Positions 28,704-37,860 of a DNA stretch of 64,000 nt are shown here, one piece after another (position 1 is the first letter of the stretch; each line of letters opens with the position of its first letter). The stretch covers positions 17,726 to 81,725 of the forward strand of contig NZ_FOYL01000020.1 of the NCBI RefSeq assembly GCF_900115955.1, written 5' to 3'. The position numbers and the translations under genes are program-made. Source of the stretch: Lentzea waywayandensis (GTDB lineage Bacteria; Actinomycetota; Actinomycetes; Mycobacteriales; Pseudonocardiaceae). The notes below the pieces were generated by a model. That model had not been told where the DNA came from and made no database searches. It saw only the letters and a program-made list of their open reading frames with translations.

Positions 28704-29440
28704 TAGTCCCACCAGAACTCCCACGAGTCCAGCCCCACCAGGCGAGACGCGTAGGAGTCCAGAGTCGGTGCGTCCGAACGCGACCAGATGTTGTCCGGGC
28801 ACAAGGCGAAGTGCTCGGCTGCCACCAGCAGAGCGTCTTGTTTGGTGCGCGGCGGCGAGGCCACGCTCAGATGCACCGTGTCGTGCCCGCGCAACCCGAC
28901 CACGCGCGCCCCGAACCGTTCCTCCCAGTCCCGGATGACGGCGACGACCTCACCCATGTCGCCGACGTAGTTCGCGGGCCCGGACCACCCCATCTCCCCC
29001 AGAGCGTCCGCACCCCGATCCGCCGCCACGAGCCCGAGCCGCATCCGCGGATCCCCGCCCAGCAGACTCGCCACGAGCCCGAACGCGGCCCCGCCCGGAT
29101 CACCGCCGTCGGGCAACGCGGGCGCGAACCCCGGCCAGTCCCGCCCGAACGGCGCGGTGACGTCGTCGTCCTCGTCCTCGTCGACGTACTCGTACCACCA
29201 CTTCGGCAGCAGGATCGCGGGATCGTGCTCCCCCGACGCCGCCGAGATGAGCTCGCCGCTGTCCCACGGGCCGTCCTGCCCCAGCACCAACGGCCACAGG
29301 CCCGGCTTCTGCCCGGCGATCGACGACCACAGGCCGGGCGTCGCCGGGCCGTGGCTCACCCACAACGCCGACGCGCCGTCCCCGTGCACGACGTGGCCGG
29401 GCGGCAGAGCCAGCCCGGCCAGACGATCTTCGAGACTCAA
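28703..29440 (-). CDS. DUF4253-containing protein
   Basis: Cytoplasmic protein of 245 aa. The C-terminal ~110 residues match DUF4253: VIRDWEERFGARVVGLRGHDTVHLSVA, then AAEHFALCPDNIW. The N-terminal half carries an acidic loop (YEYVDEDEDDDV). The molecular function of DUF4253 is unknown; it is often found in small actinobacterial operons of unknown role. It follows the gene at 29446 by only 5 bp on the same strand, so they form an operon. Its TAG stop overlaps the MITE insertion target, so the element has landed on the stop codon and recreated it. Confidence 0.82.
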   Translation of the reverse strand: MSLEDRLAGLALPPGHVVHGDGASALWVSHGPATPGLWSSIAGQKPGLWPLVLGQDGPWDSGELISAASGEHDPAILLPKWWYEYVDEDEDDDVTAPFGRDWPGFAPALPDGGDPGGAAFGLVASLLGGDPRMRLGLVAADRGADALGEMGWSGPANYVGDMGEVVAVIRDWEERFGARVVGLRGHDTVHLSVASPPRTKQDALLVAAEHFALCPDNIWSRSDAPTLDSYASRLVGLDSWEFWWD

Positions 29441-29445
29441 CGGAC

Positions 29446-29835
29446 TCAGAGAGCGAGCGCGCCCTCGATGCGGGCCACCATCGCGTCCTCGGCGTCGACG
29501 ACCACGCCGTCGGCCTCGGCGACCTCGCGGCAGATCGCCAGCACGGCGCGCGGGAAGTCCGCGGCGTCCTCGGGCGACTTCGCCGTGAGGGTCTTCATCG
29601 AGGAACGCAGGGCCTCCAGGATGACCGGCTCGATCTCCTCGTCGGTGCCGGCGGGCACGGACGGGCGGGCTGCGCCCAGGACGCCGCGCAGGTCGGGCGA
29701 CAGGTTCGCGAGCGCGCGCAGGCCGGCGAAGCGCTCCTCCAGCACGGGGCCGGGGTCGGCGTGGGAAACCAGCAGCATCGCGCCGTACACGGCGGTGCGC
29801 AGCGTGCGGCTCTCCTCGTCGGTGTAGAAGATCAT
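29446..29835 (-). CDS. Small hypothetical helical protein
   Basis: Unrecognised protein of 129 aa, predicted mostly alpha-helical, without signal peptide or membrane segment. The C-terminal AICREVAEADGVVVDAEDAMVARIEGAL has the look of a TerB/DjlA-type helical bundle motif (acidic residues around ADG), but the match is too weak to name. The ATG at 29835 is preferred; a GTG three codons earlier is also open. It is the first gene of a two-gene operon with the DUF4253 gene. Confidence 0.65.
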   Translation of the reverse strand: MIFYTDEESRTLRTAVYGAMLLVSHADPGPVLEERFAGLRALANLSPDLRGVLGAARPSVPAGTDEEIEPVILEALRSSMKTLTAKSPEDAADFPRAVLAICREVAEADGVVVDAEDAMVARIEGALAL

Positions 29836-30024
29836 GTGGCCCACTCTAGGTCGTCGGGTCAGGCGGCTGTTCCGGTCCTGATATGAGGATGCTCGGCCGG
29901 CCTGGCGGTTGCTTCCGAGCTGCGAAAACGCCTGTGACGGACGTCTATCGGCCGCGACGCGAACAAACTGACCGGTCCGCGCGTTGACATGGTTTGAGAA
30001 AGCTCACCCCAGGAGGACTCGCGC

Positions 30025-31179
30025 ATGACGACCACCGCTGCCCGGCCCCGCATCACGGTTCGGCGGGTGGTGTTCACGCTCGTCCTCTTCACCGTGACGA
30101 CGCTGCTGTTCTGGGTGCCGTTCGAGGGGCTGTTCGCGGCCAGCGCCGAGTGGCCCGATCCGGTCCGGCCGATCGCCGCCATCGTGTTCATCGCGAGTGC
30201 CGTCGCGATGATCGTGCTGTTCACCCAGCGAAACAGTGACCGCGCCGCGCGGATCTCCCAGTTCCTGCTCGGCTTCGTGTGGATCGCGTTCGTGTGGACG
30301 CTGATCTCCGACGTCGTCAGGCTCGGCATGGCGATGGCCGGCGTCGAGAACCCGTTCCGCTCCCGTTTCATCGCCGTGCTGCTCGCGGTCCTCATCGTCA
30401 CCGTGACGGTGTACGGCGTGTATGAGGCGATGCGCGTGCCTCGGATCAAGCGGCAAGACGTGACGATTCCCCGGCTCGACCCCGCGTTCGACGGGCTGAC
30501 GGTCGCCGTCATCACCGACACCCACTACGGCGCCATCAACCGCGCGAAGTGGTCGCGGGGCATGGTCGACGCGGTCAACAGGCTCGACGCGGACGTCGCG
30601 GTGCACGTCGGCGACATCGCGGACGGCACCGCCGACCAGCGCCTGGAGCAGGCCACCCCGCTCGGCGACGTGAACACGCGGCACCGCTTCTACATCACCG
30701 GCAACCACGAGTACTACTCGAACGCGCAGGGCTGGATCGACCTCATGACCAGGCTGGGCTGGAAGGCGCTGCGCAACGAGCACGTGGCGCTCGAGCGCGG
30801 CGACGCCAAGCTGGTGTTCGCGGGCATCGACGACGTCACAGCCGACCACTCCGGCGAACCCGGCCACGCCGCCGACCTGACGCGCGCGTTGCGCGACGCC
30901 GACTCCACCGCGCCGGTCGTGCTGCTCGCGCACCAGCCGTCGGAGATCAAGAAGGCCGTGGACGCGGGCGTGGACCTCCAGTTGTCCGGGCACACGCACG
31001 GCGGGCAGATCTGGCCGTTCCACTACCTGGTGCGGTTGCAGCAGCCGGTGGTCGCCGGCCTGAGCAGGCACAGCGACCGCACGCAGCTCTACACCAGCCG
31101 TGGCGCCGGTTTCTGGGGCCCGCCGATGCGCGTGTTCGCGCCCAGCGAGATCACGCTGCTCACGCTCAAAGCGAGCTGA
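30025..31179 (+). CDS. Membrane-anchored metallophosphoesterase
   Basis: Membrane metallophosphoesterase (YkuE/YaeI-like) of 384 aa. Four hydrophobic segments in the first ~140 residues are followed by the calcineurin-like catalytic domain. All metal-ligand motifs are present in order: DTHYG, HVGDIADG, GNHEYY, the LAHQP histidine and GHTHGGQ. Bacterial relatives act on phospholipid-derived or nucleotide substrates at the membrane. AGGAGG at 30011-30016 gives a strong ribosome site 8 nt before the ATG. The 3' end overlaps the convergent histidine phosphatase gene by 14 bp. Confidence 0.92.
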   Translation: MTTTAARPRITVRRVVFTLVLFTVTTLLFWVPFEGLFAASAEWPDPVRPIAAIVFIASAVAMIVLFTQRNSDRAARISQFLLGFVWIAFVWTLISDVVRLGMAMAGVENPFRSRFIAVLLAVLIVTVTVYGVYEAMRVPRIKRQDVTIPRLDPAFDGLTVAVITDTHYGAINRAKWSRGMVDAVNRLDADVAVHVGDIADGTADQRLEQATPLGDVNTRHRFYITGNHEYYSNAQGWIDLMTRLGWKALRNEHVALERGDAKLVFAGIDDVTADHSGEPGHAADLTRALRDADSTAPVVLLAHQPSEIKKAVDAGVDLQLSGHTHGGQIWPFHYLVRLQQPVVAGLSRHSDRTQLYTSRGAGFWGPPMRVFAPSEITLLTLKAS

Positions 31180-31696
31180 GGTGCCCGCTGTCGTTGAACC
31201 TGATCAGACGGGGTGACTCGCCGGTCGTGTAGCGGATGACCGTCAGAGCCGCGTTGTCGTGGTTCAGCGTCAGCCACCGCTCGGGCGGGGCGTCGAGCGC
31301 GTCCCGCACGAGCCAGCTGATCAGGAACGAGTGCGTCACGACCAGCACCGGGCCGTCGCCGGGCCGGGCGAACCGCGTCTCGGCCTCGTGCGCCAAAGCA
31401 GGCCCTCGCGTGCGTTCCGACTCGGGGAACTGGTCGAAGAACTCGTCGTGGTCGGGAACGAAGTGCGGCACGTAGTCGTCCGCCGCCGCTTCGACGCGGC
31501 ACGGCACGCGCAGCACTTCGGCAATGATCGACGCGGTCTCGGTGGCACGAGGCAACGGACCGTGGTGCACGGCCGCGAAACCCGTGCCCCGCAACCGTTC
31601 CGCGAGTGCCTCGGCCTGCTTGCGGCCCCGTGCCGTCAGCCGGGACTCGTCCTTCGTCGCCTCGCCGTGCCGGACCAGGTGCAGATCTCTCGTCAC
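31166..31696 (-). CDS. Histidine phosphatase (phosphoglycerate mutase-like) family protein
   Basis: Histidine phosphatase of 176 aa. The N-terminal DLHLVRHGEA gives the catalytic His of the RHG motif, and LVVTHSFLISWLVR supplies the second catalytic His. The acid/base Glu is probably in the GPLPRATETASIIAE helix region. The size and motifs fit SixA/phosphoglycerate mutase-like phosphatases. The GTG at 31696 overlaps the stop of the upstream membrane protein gene (GTGA), so the two are translationally coupled and may share a function, as yet unknown. Confidence 0.87.
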   Translation of the reverse strand: MTRDLHLVRHGEATKDESRLTARGRKQAEALAERLRGTGFAAVHHGPLPRATETASIIAEVLRVPCRVEAAADDYVPHFVPDHDEFFDQFPESERTRGPALAHEAETRFARPGDGPVLVVTHSFLISWLVRDALDAPPERWLTLNHDNAALTVIRYTTGESPRLIRFNDSGHLSSL

Positions 31697-32607
31697 GCCG
31701 TGCAGTCTGCCTTGATGGCACTGGCGGCGTGATGGGCGTAGGTCGGTCCGGAGCTGTTCCAGTCCTGACCTCGGGTGAGCAGCTGCACGGTCAGGTTTCC
31801 GCTGGCCTTGAACTTCCCGACGCCGACCCACTGGCCGCGCTTGTCGACCTGCTTGATCGCGAACGAGGCCAGCGGAGTGCCGCCGACGCCCGCCCGGTCG
31901 AAGACGTAGTACACGGTCGGGTTACCCCCGACCTCCTCCAGGCTGCCGTTCGGGACGTGCACGGAGACGTCGCACGTGCCGGTCACCGCGAACGTCCACT
32001 GCCCGTACGCGGAGCTGTCGTCCCGGCGGGCGTCACCGGACATCGGGATCGACACGAACGCCGAGCCGCACTTGCCGTCGCCGTGGTCGACCCAGCCCTT
32101 GCGGCCGTCGCGGTACGAGCCGACGTTGCTGTAGCCGCCGCAACCGGGGCCGGTCGTGAACGACTTGGCGCCACTGGGAGCCCGGCCCGTGTCCCCGGCG
32201 GGCGGCGGGGCGACGTTCTGCGTGGTCGTCGGGATCAGGCCCAGCGCGGACGAGGCCAGCGTCGGGTTCATGCCGTTCGACGTCGACTCCTCCGGCAGTT
32301 CCTCCGGCGGGGTGATCAGGCCGGGGATGTAGCTGTGCGAGGGCTGCGCGATGTCCGTGGCGCCGCCGCCGGAGCCACCGTTGAACGTCACGATCGCGAT
32401 CCCGCCCAGAACGAGGAGCGCGGCGATGGCGGCGATCGCGGCGGCGCGTGGCTTGAGCGGACGGCCCGGCGGCTTCTGCTCCTGCTCCGGAAAGTCACCG
32501 GCCGCGGCCCAGCGGGCGGCTCCCCTGGCGCGCGCGGCCTCCATCAACGCAGGGTCGGGCGCCAGATGACGCTCGGTCGGTGGTTCGTCGGGGAACTGGG
32601 TCGGCAC
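31693..32607 (-). CDS. Single-pass membrane protein with extracytoplasmic domain, unknown function
   Basis: Unrecognised protein of 304 aa. Residues ~1-52 are cytoplasmic and contain PTERHLAPDPALMEAARARG, a motif often seen near the start of actinobacterial membrane-anchored proteins. One transmembrane helix (~54-75, AAAIAAIAALLVLGGIAIV) follows, then a Pro/Thr-rich linker and a C-terminal domain (~150-304) with four Cys and many short strands (WTFAVTGTCDVSVHVP), consistent with an extracellular beta-sandwich. Coupling to the downstream histidine phosphatase is the only functional hint. Confidence 0.75.
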   Translation of the reverse strand: MPTQFPDEPPTERHLAPDPALMEAARARGAARWAAAGDFPEQEQKPPGRPLKPRAAAIAAIAALLVLGGIAIVTFNGGSGGGATDIAQPSHSYIPGLITPPEELPEESTSNGMNPTLASSALGLIPTTTQNVAPPPAGDTGRAPSGAKSFTTGPGCGGYSNVGSYRDGRKGWVDHGDGKCGSAFVSIPMSGDARRDDSSAYGQWTFAVTGTCDVSVHVPNGSLEEVGGNPTVYYVFDRAGVGGTPLASFAIKQVDKRGQWVGVGKFKASGNLTVQLLTRGQDWNSSGPTYAHHAASAIKADCTA

Positions 32608-33151
32608 GGAGCGCAGTGTGCCAGGGACACAGGGCCACCTGAACGTGTGGTTGTTTCACGAACAGGTTGTTTGAGCTCAATAGACCGCACGCTGTGTCGA
32701 CCGTTAGCCCGTTTCGTCTACACACCGTCACGAACACTGGTCCAAGCGGACCCTCATTCCTGACTCGTGAGTCAGGCTAAGCACCGTCCCGCACCTGCGC
32801 ACAACCGCCGCGCCGCCCCCGAAAAACCGGATCTTGTCCCGGTTTTCGTGTCACGGAACGGAAACACCTGAAGAACGCCTTGATCTCGTCGCGTTTCAGG
32901 GCAACGGAACCGGTCAAGGCGGCCAGGTTCAGGACAGGGCGTCGATCAACGCGTTCCCGGCCGGCTCGCGGACCGGTCCCGGCACTCGCTCGCGTGACAG
33001 CCGGCCCTGACCGCGGCCGGTTCAGGAAAGCGGTTCGAGGTCGTGTTGGTCGCATTGGCGGACAAGGGTTCCGCCACGCTGTGCCCCGGAGCGATCTTGC
33101 CGGCGAAAGCGGTAGTAGCCAAGCTTCCCCAGCCCGTTTAGGGTGCCCGCC
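32608..33151. other. Intergenic region with palindrome and hairpin, no gene seen
   Basis: About 540 bp without a convincing gene; the open frames lack codon bias and ribosome sites. Two structures stand out. A perfect 8+2+8 palindrome CCTGACTCGTGAGTCAGG at 32759-32776 has too short a loop for RNA and looks like a DNA operator. An AAAACCGG/CCGGTTTT hairpin at 32823-32846 looks terminator-like. A partial copy of the LacI-like site (GGAAAGCGGTT) is near 33016. The region holds the promoters of the flanking divergent genes. Confidence 0.4.
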
Positions 33152-34264
33152 ATGCCCTCAGGTAGACAGGCCGTCGTGCTGCTTGCCGCCCTCGTGGCGG
33201 GTTGCGGCACGGCGATCCCCGGTTCCCCCGTCGCAGGACCGCAGTTACCTCAGACATCGACGTCGCAGACCGTCACCGTCGTGACGACGACGCCACCTTC
33301 GAGCAGCAGCAGCGCCGTTCCCCCGCCTGCTCCTCCGCCTCCGCCTCCTCCCGTCGCGAAGTTCGGCAACCCGGCCGGCACCGCCGCCGTACCGGCCGAA
33401 GCCGCCGCCGAGGACACCTCGAAGCCCACCCGCGTGATCGGCACCGGCACGCCCGCCTCCTGCACGTCGCAGGCCGTGGTCGACGCGGTCGCCGCCGGCG
33501 GGGTCGTCACCTTCGACTGCGGCCCGCAGCCGCACGTCATCCCGATGGCCGCGACCGCGAAGGTCCGGGCGAAGACCGTGCTCGACGGCGGCGGCAGGAT
33601 CACGTTGAGCGGCCAGGGACAGCGCCGGCTGCTCGACCAGAACGGGCCGAGGCTGGTGGTCCAGAACATCACCCTCGCCGACGGCAACTCGACCGGCGAC
33701 AAGACCGAGGGCGGTGGCGGCGGCGCGATCATGGTGCTCGGCGGTCAGCTCAAGGTCGTGAACTCCCGCTTCGCGAACAACAAGTGCGACGCCAACGGTC
33801 CCGACCTCGGCGGTGCCGCGATCCGCGTGACCGACTGGGCCCAGAAGGTGCCGGTCTACGTCGTGAACAGCACGTTCGAGGGCGGTGTGTGCTCCAACGG
33901 TGGTGCGCTGAGCAGCATCGGCGCGTCGTTCGTGGTGCTCAACAGCCTCATGAAGAACAACAAGGCCATCGGCCGCGGCGCCAACCCGGCCCGCGGTGGC
34001 ACGCCGGGTGGCGGCAGCGGTGGCGCGATCTACAACGACGGCAACACGTTCACGCTGCGCCTCGCCGGCACGCTGATCGAGGACAACCAGGCCAACGAGG
34101 GCGGTGGCGCGGTGTTCTTCGTCAGCAACGACAAGTCGGGCTCGATGTCGGTCGAGGGCTCCACGTTGCGCCGCAACCCGAGCCTCGGTTTCGAGACCGT
34201 CAAGGGCATCTTCTACCTCGGCGTCGGGGAGAAGCCGAAGGTCACCGCCTCGACGGTGCAGTGA
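33152..34264 (+). CDS. Surface lipoprotein with right-handed beta-helix domain
   Basis: Lipoprotein of 370 aa. The signal ends in LAALVAGC, so it should be lipid-anchored outside. A Ser/Thr/Pro-rich spacer (PPSSSSSAVPPPAPPPPPPP) precedes a parallel beta-helix of pectate-lyase or polymorphic-outer-membrane style: LVVQNITLADGNS, LKVVNSRFANNKCD, VYVVNSTFEGGVCSNGGAL and FVVLNSLMKNNKA are successive coils, with GGGGGAIMVLGG-type turns. Such folds bind or cleave polysaccharide; no catalytic set can be assigned. The ATG at 33152 has AGGGTG upstream. It overlaps the convergent transporter gene by 23 bp. Confidence 0.82.
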   Translation: MPSGRQAVVLLAALVAGCGTAIPGSPVAGPQLPQTSTSQTVTVVTTTPPSSSSSAVPPPAPPPPPPPVAKFGNPAGTAAVPAEAAAEDTSKPTRVIGTGTPASCTSQAVVDAVAAGGVVTFDCGPQPHVIPMAATAKVRAKTVLDGGGRITLSGQGQRRLLDQNGPRLVVQNITLADGNSTGDKTEGGGGGAIMVLGGQLKVVNSRFANNKCDANGPDLGGAAIRVTDWAQKVPVYVVNSTFEGGVCSNGGALSSIGASFVVLNSLMKNNKAIGRGANPARGGTPGGGSGGAIYNDGNTFTLRLAGTLIEDNQANEGGGAVFFVSNDKSGSMSVEGSTLRRNPSLGFETVKGIFYLGVGEKPKVTASTVQ

Positions 34265-35423
34265 GCCTGCCCGCGGCCAGCAGCAGCGCGAGGCCGAGGA
34301 CGGACATCGCGAGGCTGAAGCCGTAGACCCAGCGGAAACCCAGCTGCTGGGAGACACCGAGCAACGCGCCCGCGACCATGCCGCCGACGATCTGGGTGTT
34401 GCTGAACATCGTCGTGGCGTGACCGGGGCGGCCTGGGTCGAGGCTCTGGAAGTACGTGATGCCGACGCCCATGATCAACGAGATGACGGTGGCGTGCAGC
34501 AGCTGCGCGGCCATCACCTGCCAGATCGAGTCGGTGAACACCATCAGGCCGTGATAGCTCAACGCGATCACCGCGCCGATGAGCACGAGCCTGTGCTGCG
34601 ACATGCGGTTCGCCAGTGAGCCGAACCACAGCATCATCGGGATCTCCAGCGCCGCGCACAGCCCCATCGCGAGCCCGGCGTCACCGGCCGTTCCCCCGAG
34701 CTCGGTCGTGACGAACAACGGCAGGCCGCTCACCGCGAGCGCCACGGCTCCCTGCAGGAACAGGAAAGCGGCGGACACGACCATCATGTTGCCGCGCGCC
34801 GGGCCTGCCGCCTCTTCTTCCTCGGCCTGCTCCTCGGTCTGAGCGGGCGGCACCGGAAGCGTGAGCGCGAGCACCGCGACGCCGAGTTGCAGCACGGCGG
34901 TGGAGGCGAACAGACCGATCCACCCGGTCTTCGCGACGAGCAGCGCGGCCACCGGCGGTCCGGCGACCCACGCGACCGAGAGCAACGTGCGCAGCACGCT
35001 GACGACCATCGACGGTCCCTGTGAGACCTGACGGCCGTACGCGAAGAGCTGTGGCAGCAACGACGATGTGATCGCGATGAACACCACGGACGTGCCGAGC
35101 AGGAACCAGTAGTCGCGCAACACGGCGAACAGGCCGTAGCCGACCGCACCGGCGATGCCGCCCACGGCGAGCATGTACCGGCGCTGCACCCGGCCGTCGG
35201 ACAGCCTGCCCATGATCGTGCTGGCGACCACCGACGCGAGCGGGCTCACGATCAGGAAGAAGCCGAGCTGGAACGGCGAGACCTTGATCTCGCTCGTCAG
35301 GAACAGCGAGCCGAACGGCAGCGCGAACGCCATCGACACGCCCGACACGACGCTGATGACGGAGAGTTGGAGGAACGTACGGGACAGGAGCGGCGAGGAT
35401 GTTCTCTCGCGTAGTGCCGTCAC
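34242..35423 (-). CDS. MFS sugar-efflux transporter (SetA-like)
   Basis: Major facilitator superfamily exporter of 393 aa with about 12 hydrophobic segments and a central acidic cytoplasmic loop (QTEEQAEEEEAAGPARG). Length and the N-terminal VSGVSMAFALPFGSLFLTSEI region fit the sugar efflux (SetA/SotA) group, which exports sugars or sugar analogues. The start is a GTG with a weak ribosome site. It is convergent with the beta-helix lipoprotein gene and unlinked to an obvious regulator. Confidence 0.83.
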   Translation of the reverse strand: MTALRERTSSPLLSRTFLQLSVISVVSGVSMAFALPFGSLFLTSEIKVSPFQLGFFLIVSPLASVVASTIMGRLSDGRVQRRYMLAVGGIAGAVGYGLFAVLRDYWFLLGTSVVFIAITSSLLPQLFAYGRQVSQGPSMVVSVLRTLLSVAWVAGPPVAALLVAKTGWIGLFASTAVLQLGVAVLALTLPVPPAQTEEQAEEEEAAGPARGNMMVVSAAFLFLQGAVALAVSGLPLFVTTELGGTAGDAGLAMGLCAALEIPMMLWFGSLANRMSQHRLVLIGAVIALSYHGLMVFTDSIWQVMAAQLLHATVISLIMGVGITYFQSLDPGRPGHATTMFSNTQIVGGMVAGALLGVSQQLGFRWVYGFSLAMSVLGLALLLAAGRLTAPSRR

Positions 35424-35487
35424 CCCGTAATCGTGCTCGTTGAGCGGTCAATCAGGAAACTAGATATCCCATGATGCGGGCAATGTC

Positions 35488-36840
35488 TCACACAACGACG
35501 ATCGCGCCGTCCCTGCGGTGATCTGCACCACCCCTGAGCAGGCCGGATCCGGTCATTTCGACCACCTGACAACCGCCGAAGAACATGTTCGGAGCGCGGA
35601 ACCGGGTGACCGGGAGCTCACTTTCCGGTCGAATTCCCGGCTCGACGTGGAGGTGGTCTCCGCTCAGGTGCATCCGGGGCGCGTCGACCGCGTCCTGGGC
35701 GGGCATGCCGCGGTCCAGGACGTTGACGAGCACCTGGAGGATCGCGCCGCAGATCCGGCTCGAGCCCGCGCTGCCGAGCACGAGCTCGGCCTGGCCGTGC
35801 CGGGTGACCACGGTCGGCGCCATCATCGACGGCAGCCGGTCGCCGGGCGCGTGGCTGAAGAACCCGTCCGGCGACAGGTCCTCCTCCCCCATCATGTTGT
35901 TCAGGTGCACGCCGGCGATCGAGATGCCGGAGCCCGCGCCGTTCGTCGTCGTGACCGAGCAGGCCGTGCCGTCCGCGTCGAGCACGGAGATGTGCGTGGT
36001 GGAGCCGAGGCGGTTCAGGTGCGTCTTCGGGGTGGCCAGCGCGCGGATGAGGTCCTGCTGCGACGGGTTGTCCGGCAACGCTTCCAGCATCTGCGTGAGC
36101 AACGCACCGCCCGCGGCGGGTGGTGGGTTCGTGTGGATGTCACGGCCGCGATGCTCTACGTGCAACGGCTCGCGCCGTACGGCTTCGTACGCCTTGAGGT
36201 CCGCCTTGCCGAGGTCACCGCCGTGCGAGGTGATCCAGTCGGCGACCGCGCCCGCGATGTCGCCGGTGTAGAACGGCGCCGCGCCGTCGCTGCCGAGCCG
36301 GTCGAGGGCTTCGGCGAGTTCGGGCTGGACGAGGAGCTCGCCTTCCTCGAACGCGTTGAGGCCCGCGCTGTGAGCGAGCGGCAGCAGCAACGACGTCACG
36401 TACGCCTGGTACCGGTTGACCCGGTGACCTTCACGGGCGTGCATCGCCGCCGTGGCCACGAGTTCGTGCAACGGCGCGCGGCCGTAGGTGGCGGCTTTCG
36501 CGGCACCGGCGGGCATCCCGTAGGCGGCGACCGAGGACGGTCCCACGTGGAATTCCTGCTGCGCGTCACCGAAGTGGACGGTGATGGGAGTGAGCGGAGC
36601 GCGTTCGCCGGTCCGTCCACGTCCCGGCGCCACGGCCGAGAAGTCCAGCAGCACAGGGGTTTCCCCGGCCGGGGCGATCATCATGTACCCGGCGGAACCG
36701 AGCCCGGTCAGCAACGGCTCGGTGACGCACGACGTGAGCATCGCCGCGACGGCCGCGTCCACGGCGTTCCCACCGGCGCGCAGCATCGCCGCGCCCGCCT
36801 GTGCGGTGAGCGGGTGGCCCGCCGCGATCGCGCCTCGCAC
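35488..36840 (-). CDS. Gamma-glutamyltransferase family protein
   Basis: Gamma-glutamyltransferase-like Ntn hydrolase of 450 aa. The typical N-terminus AAGHPLTAQAGAAMLRAGGNAVDAAVAAM is followed by the processing site NRLGSTTHISVLDADG, where the Thr becomes the catalytic N-terminus of the small subunit after self-cleavage. The substrate-binding LGSAGSSRI is also present. Family members cleave gamma-glutamyl bonds of glutathione or related peptides. The GTG at 36840 has a perfect GGAGG 6 nt upstream. There is no signal peptide and it is shorter than E. coli Ggt (580 aa), so a cytoplasmic role is likely. Confidence 0.88.
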   Translation of the reverse strand: MRGAIAAGHPLTAQAGAAMLRAGGNAVDAAVAAMLTSCVTEPLLTGLGSAGYMMIAPAGETPVLLDFSAVAPGRGRTGERAPLTPITVHFGDAQQEFHVGPSSVAAYGMPAGAAKAATYGRAPLHELVATAAMHAREGHRVNRYQAYVTSLLLPLAHSAGLNAFEEGELLVQPELAEALDRLGSDGAAPFYTGDIAGAVADWITSHGGDLGKADLKAYEAVRREPLHVEHRGRDIHTNPPPAAGGALLTQMLEALPDNPSQQDLIRALATPKTHLNRLGSTTHISVLDADGTACSVTTTNGAGSGISIAGVHLNNMMGEEDLSPDGFFSHAPGDRLPSMMAPTVVTRHGQAELVLGSAGSSRICGAILQVLVNVLDRGMPAQDAVDAPRMHLSGDHLHVEPGIRPESELPVTRFRAPNMFFGGCQVVEMTGSGLLRGGADHRRDGAIVVV

Positions 36841-36911
36841 CGTCGACCTCCAGAAGTGAAGGCAATCAACGGTAGACCTGTGCGCGAGCGGCGGGCCACC
36901 CGGACTACGTC

Positions 36912-37676
36912 CTACTTCTTGGTCGCCGAGTAGTTCCGGAAGTTGATGTAGGTGTCGAGGATGTCCGACGACGCGCTCTCGACCGAGCGGTAGATGCCCC
37001 ACTTCGGCCGCACGTAGTCGCCCTCGTCCGGGATCTTCACGCCGGAACGCTTGCCCTGCACCGCGATCGGCGCGTTCGCCCCCGTGCCGTTGCGCAGCAC
37101 GAAACCGACCGTGCCGCTGGAACCGGGCGTGATCGTCCACTCGACCGTGACCCACTTGTCGCGCAGCGGGGCCAGGTTCGTGGCGGCGATGTCCGGGGCG
37201 CCGGACGTGCTGAACGCGCGTGCCCGGATCGTCTCGGTGCTACCGCTTCGGCTCAGGGACAGCGTCGTCCACGGGCCGCCGTTGGTGCTGGGCGTCTTGG
37301 TTTGGAAGATGTGCGTGAACTTGCTTGTGCCGTGCAGCGATGACGGCATGTACATCTCGTACGAGATGACCCACGTCTCGCCGTTCTTCATCTTGAGCGC
37401 GTTGCCGCCCGACACCATGCCCTTGGACTCGGTGCGTTGACGGTCGCCGCCACCGGTGGTGTCGCGGTCGTTCTTCCAGATGTTGAACCGGTAGGCGTCG
37501 CCCTGGACGACGATGTACTTGCCTTTGCGCTCCGGGAACTTGTTGCCCCGGTCGACCTCGATGCCCTCGAACGCCTTGAGACCGTCGGTCGCGGGGTTCG
37601 GGCTCCACGCGGGTGCCGCGTGGGCGGGAGAGACGGTGACCAGCATCAGTGCGGCGGCCGTCAGTGCGATTTTCAT
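36912..37676 (-). CDS. Secreted polysaccharide-lyase-like jelly-roll protein
   Basis: Secreted protein of 254 aa with a clear signal peptide (MKIALTAAALMLVTVSPAHAAP). The mature part has the strand pattern of a concanavalin-like jelly roll: YRFNIWKNDRDTT, WVISYEMYMPSS, HIFQTK and a C-terminal RPKWGIYRSVES...FRNYSA segment that recalls the heparin-lyase-I/alginate-lyase superfamily. I therefore call it a putative polysaccharide lyase, without naming a substrate or claiming that the catalytic residues are verified. It is followed by the gamma-glutamyltransferase gene on the same strand. Confidence 0.65.
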   Translation of the reverse strand: MKIALTAAALMLVTVSPAHAAPAWSPNPATDGLKAFEGIEVDRGNKFPERKGKYIVVQGDAYRFNIWKNDRDTTGGGDRQRTESKGMVSGGNALKMKNGETWVISYEMYMPSSLHGTSKFTHIFQTKTPSTNGGPWTTLSLSRSGSTETIRARAFSTSGAPDIAATNLAPLRDKWVTVEWTITPGSSGTVGFVLRNGTGANAPIAVQGKRSGVKIPDEGDYVRPKWGIYRSVESASSDILDTYINFRNYSATKK

Positions 37677-37825
37677 CGAGCTTTCCTTCCTGGCGGCAGC
37701 ACCGAAGGTAGGAGGTCTCGACCTGCGTTGTCAACGAATATGACTAGAATTGCCTCTGGATGACAAGATTCATCGGAGCTTGGGGCGGCGTCGGCGCGCG
37801 AGTGCGGGCGGTCTTGACGAACAGG

Positions 37826-37853
37826 TTGAACAGCCGGGCAAAGCGGGTAGTTC
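37826..37853 (+). promoter_or_regulatory. Leaderless promoter of the DedA gene
   Basis: TTGAAC (37826-37831) and TAGTTC (37848-37853) are 16 nt apart and the ATG at 37861 falls 7 nt after the -10 element. This places the transcription start at or next to the start codon, as in leaderless actinobacterial mRNAs. The absence of a Shine-Dalgarno sequence agrees. Confidence 0.55.
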
Positions 37854-37860
37854 GACAAGC

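Noticed and set aside
32777-33055. Minus-strand ORF of about 90 codons in the 32.6-33.15 kb gap
   Set aside because: Arg-rich, no ribosome site, crosses the terminator-like hairpin and shows no domain.
33100-33142. Second LacI-like operator (CGAAAGCGGTAG) before the beta-helix lipoprotein
   Set aside because: Only half of the palindrome is present and it does not sit near a promoter-like element.
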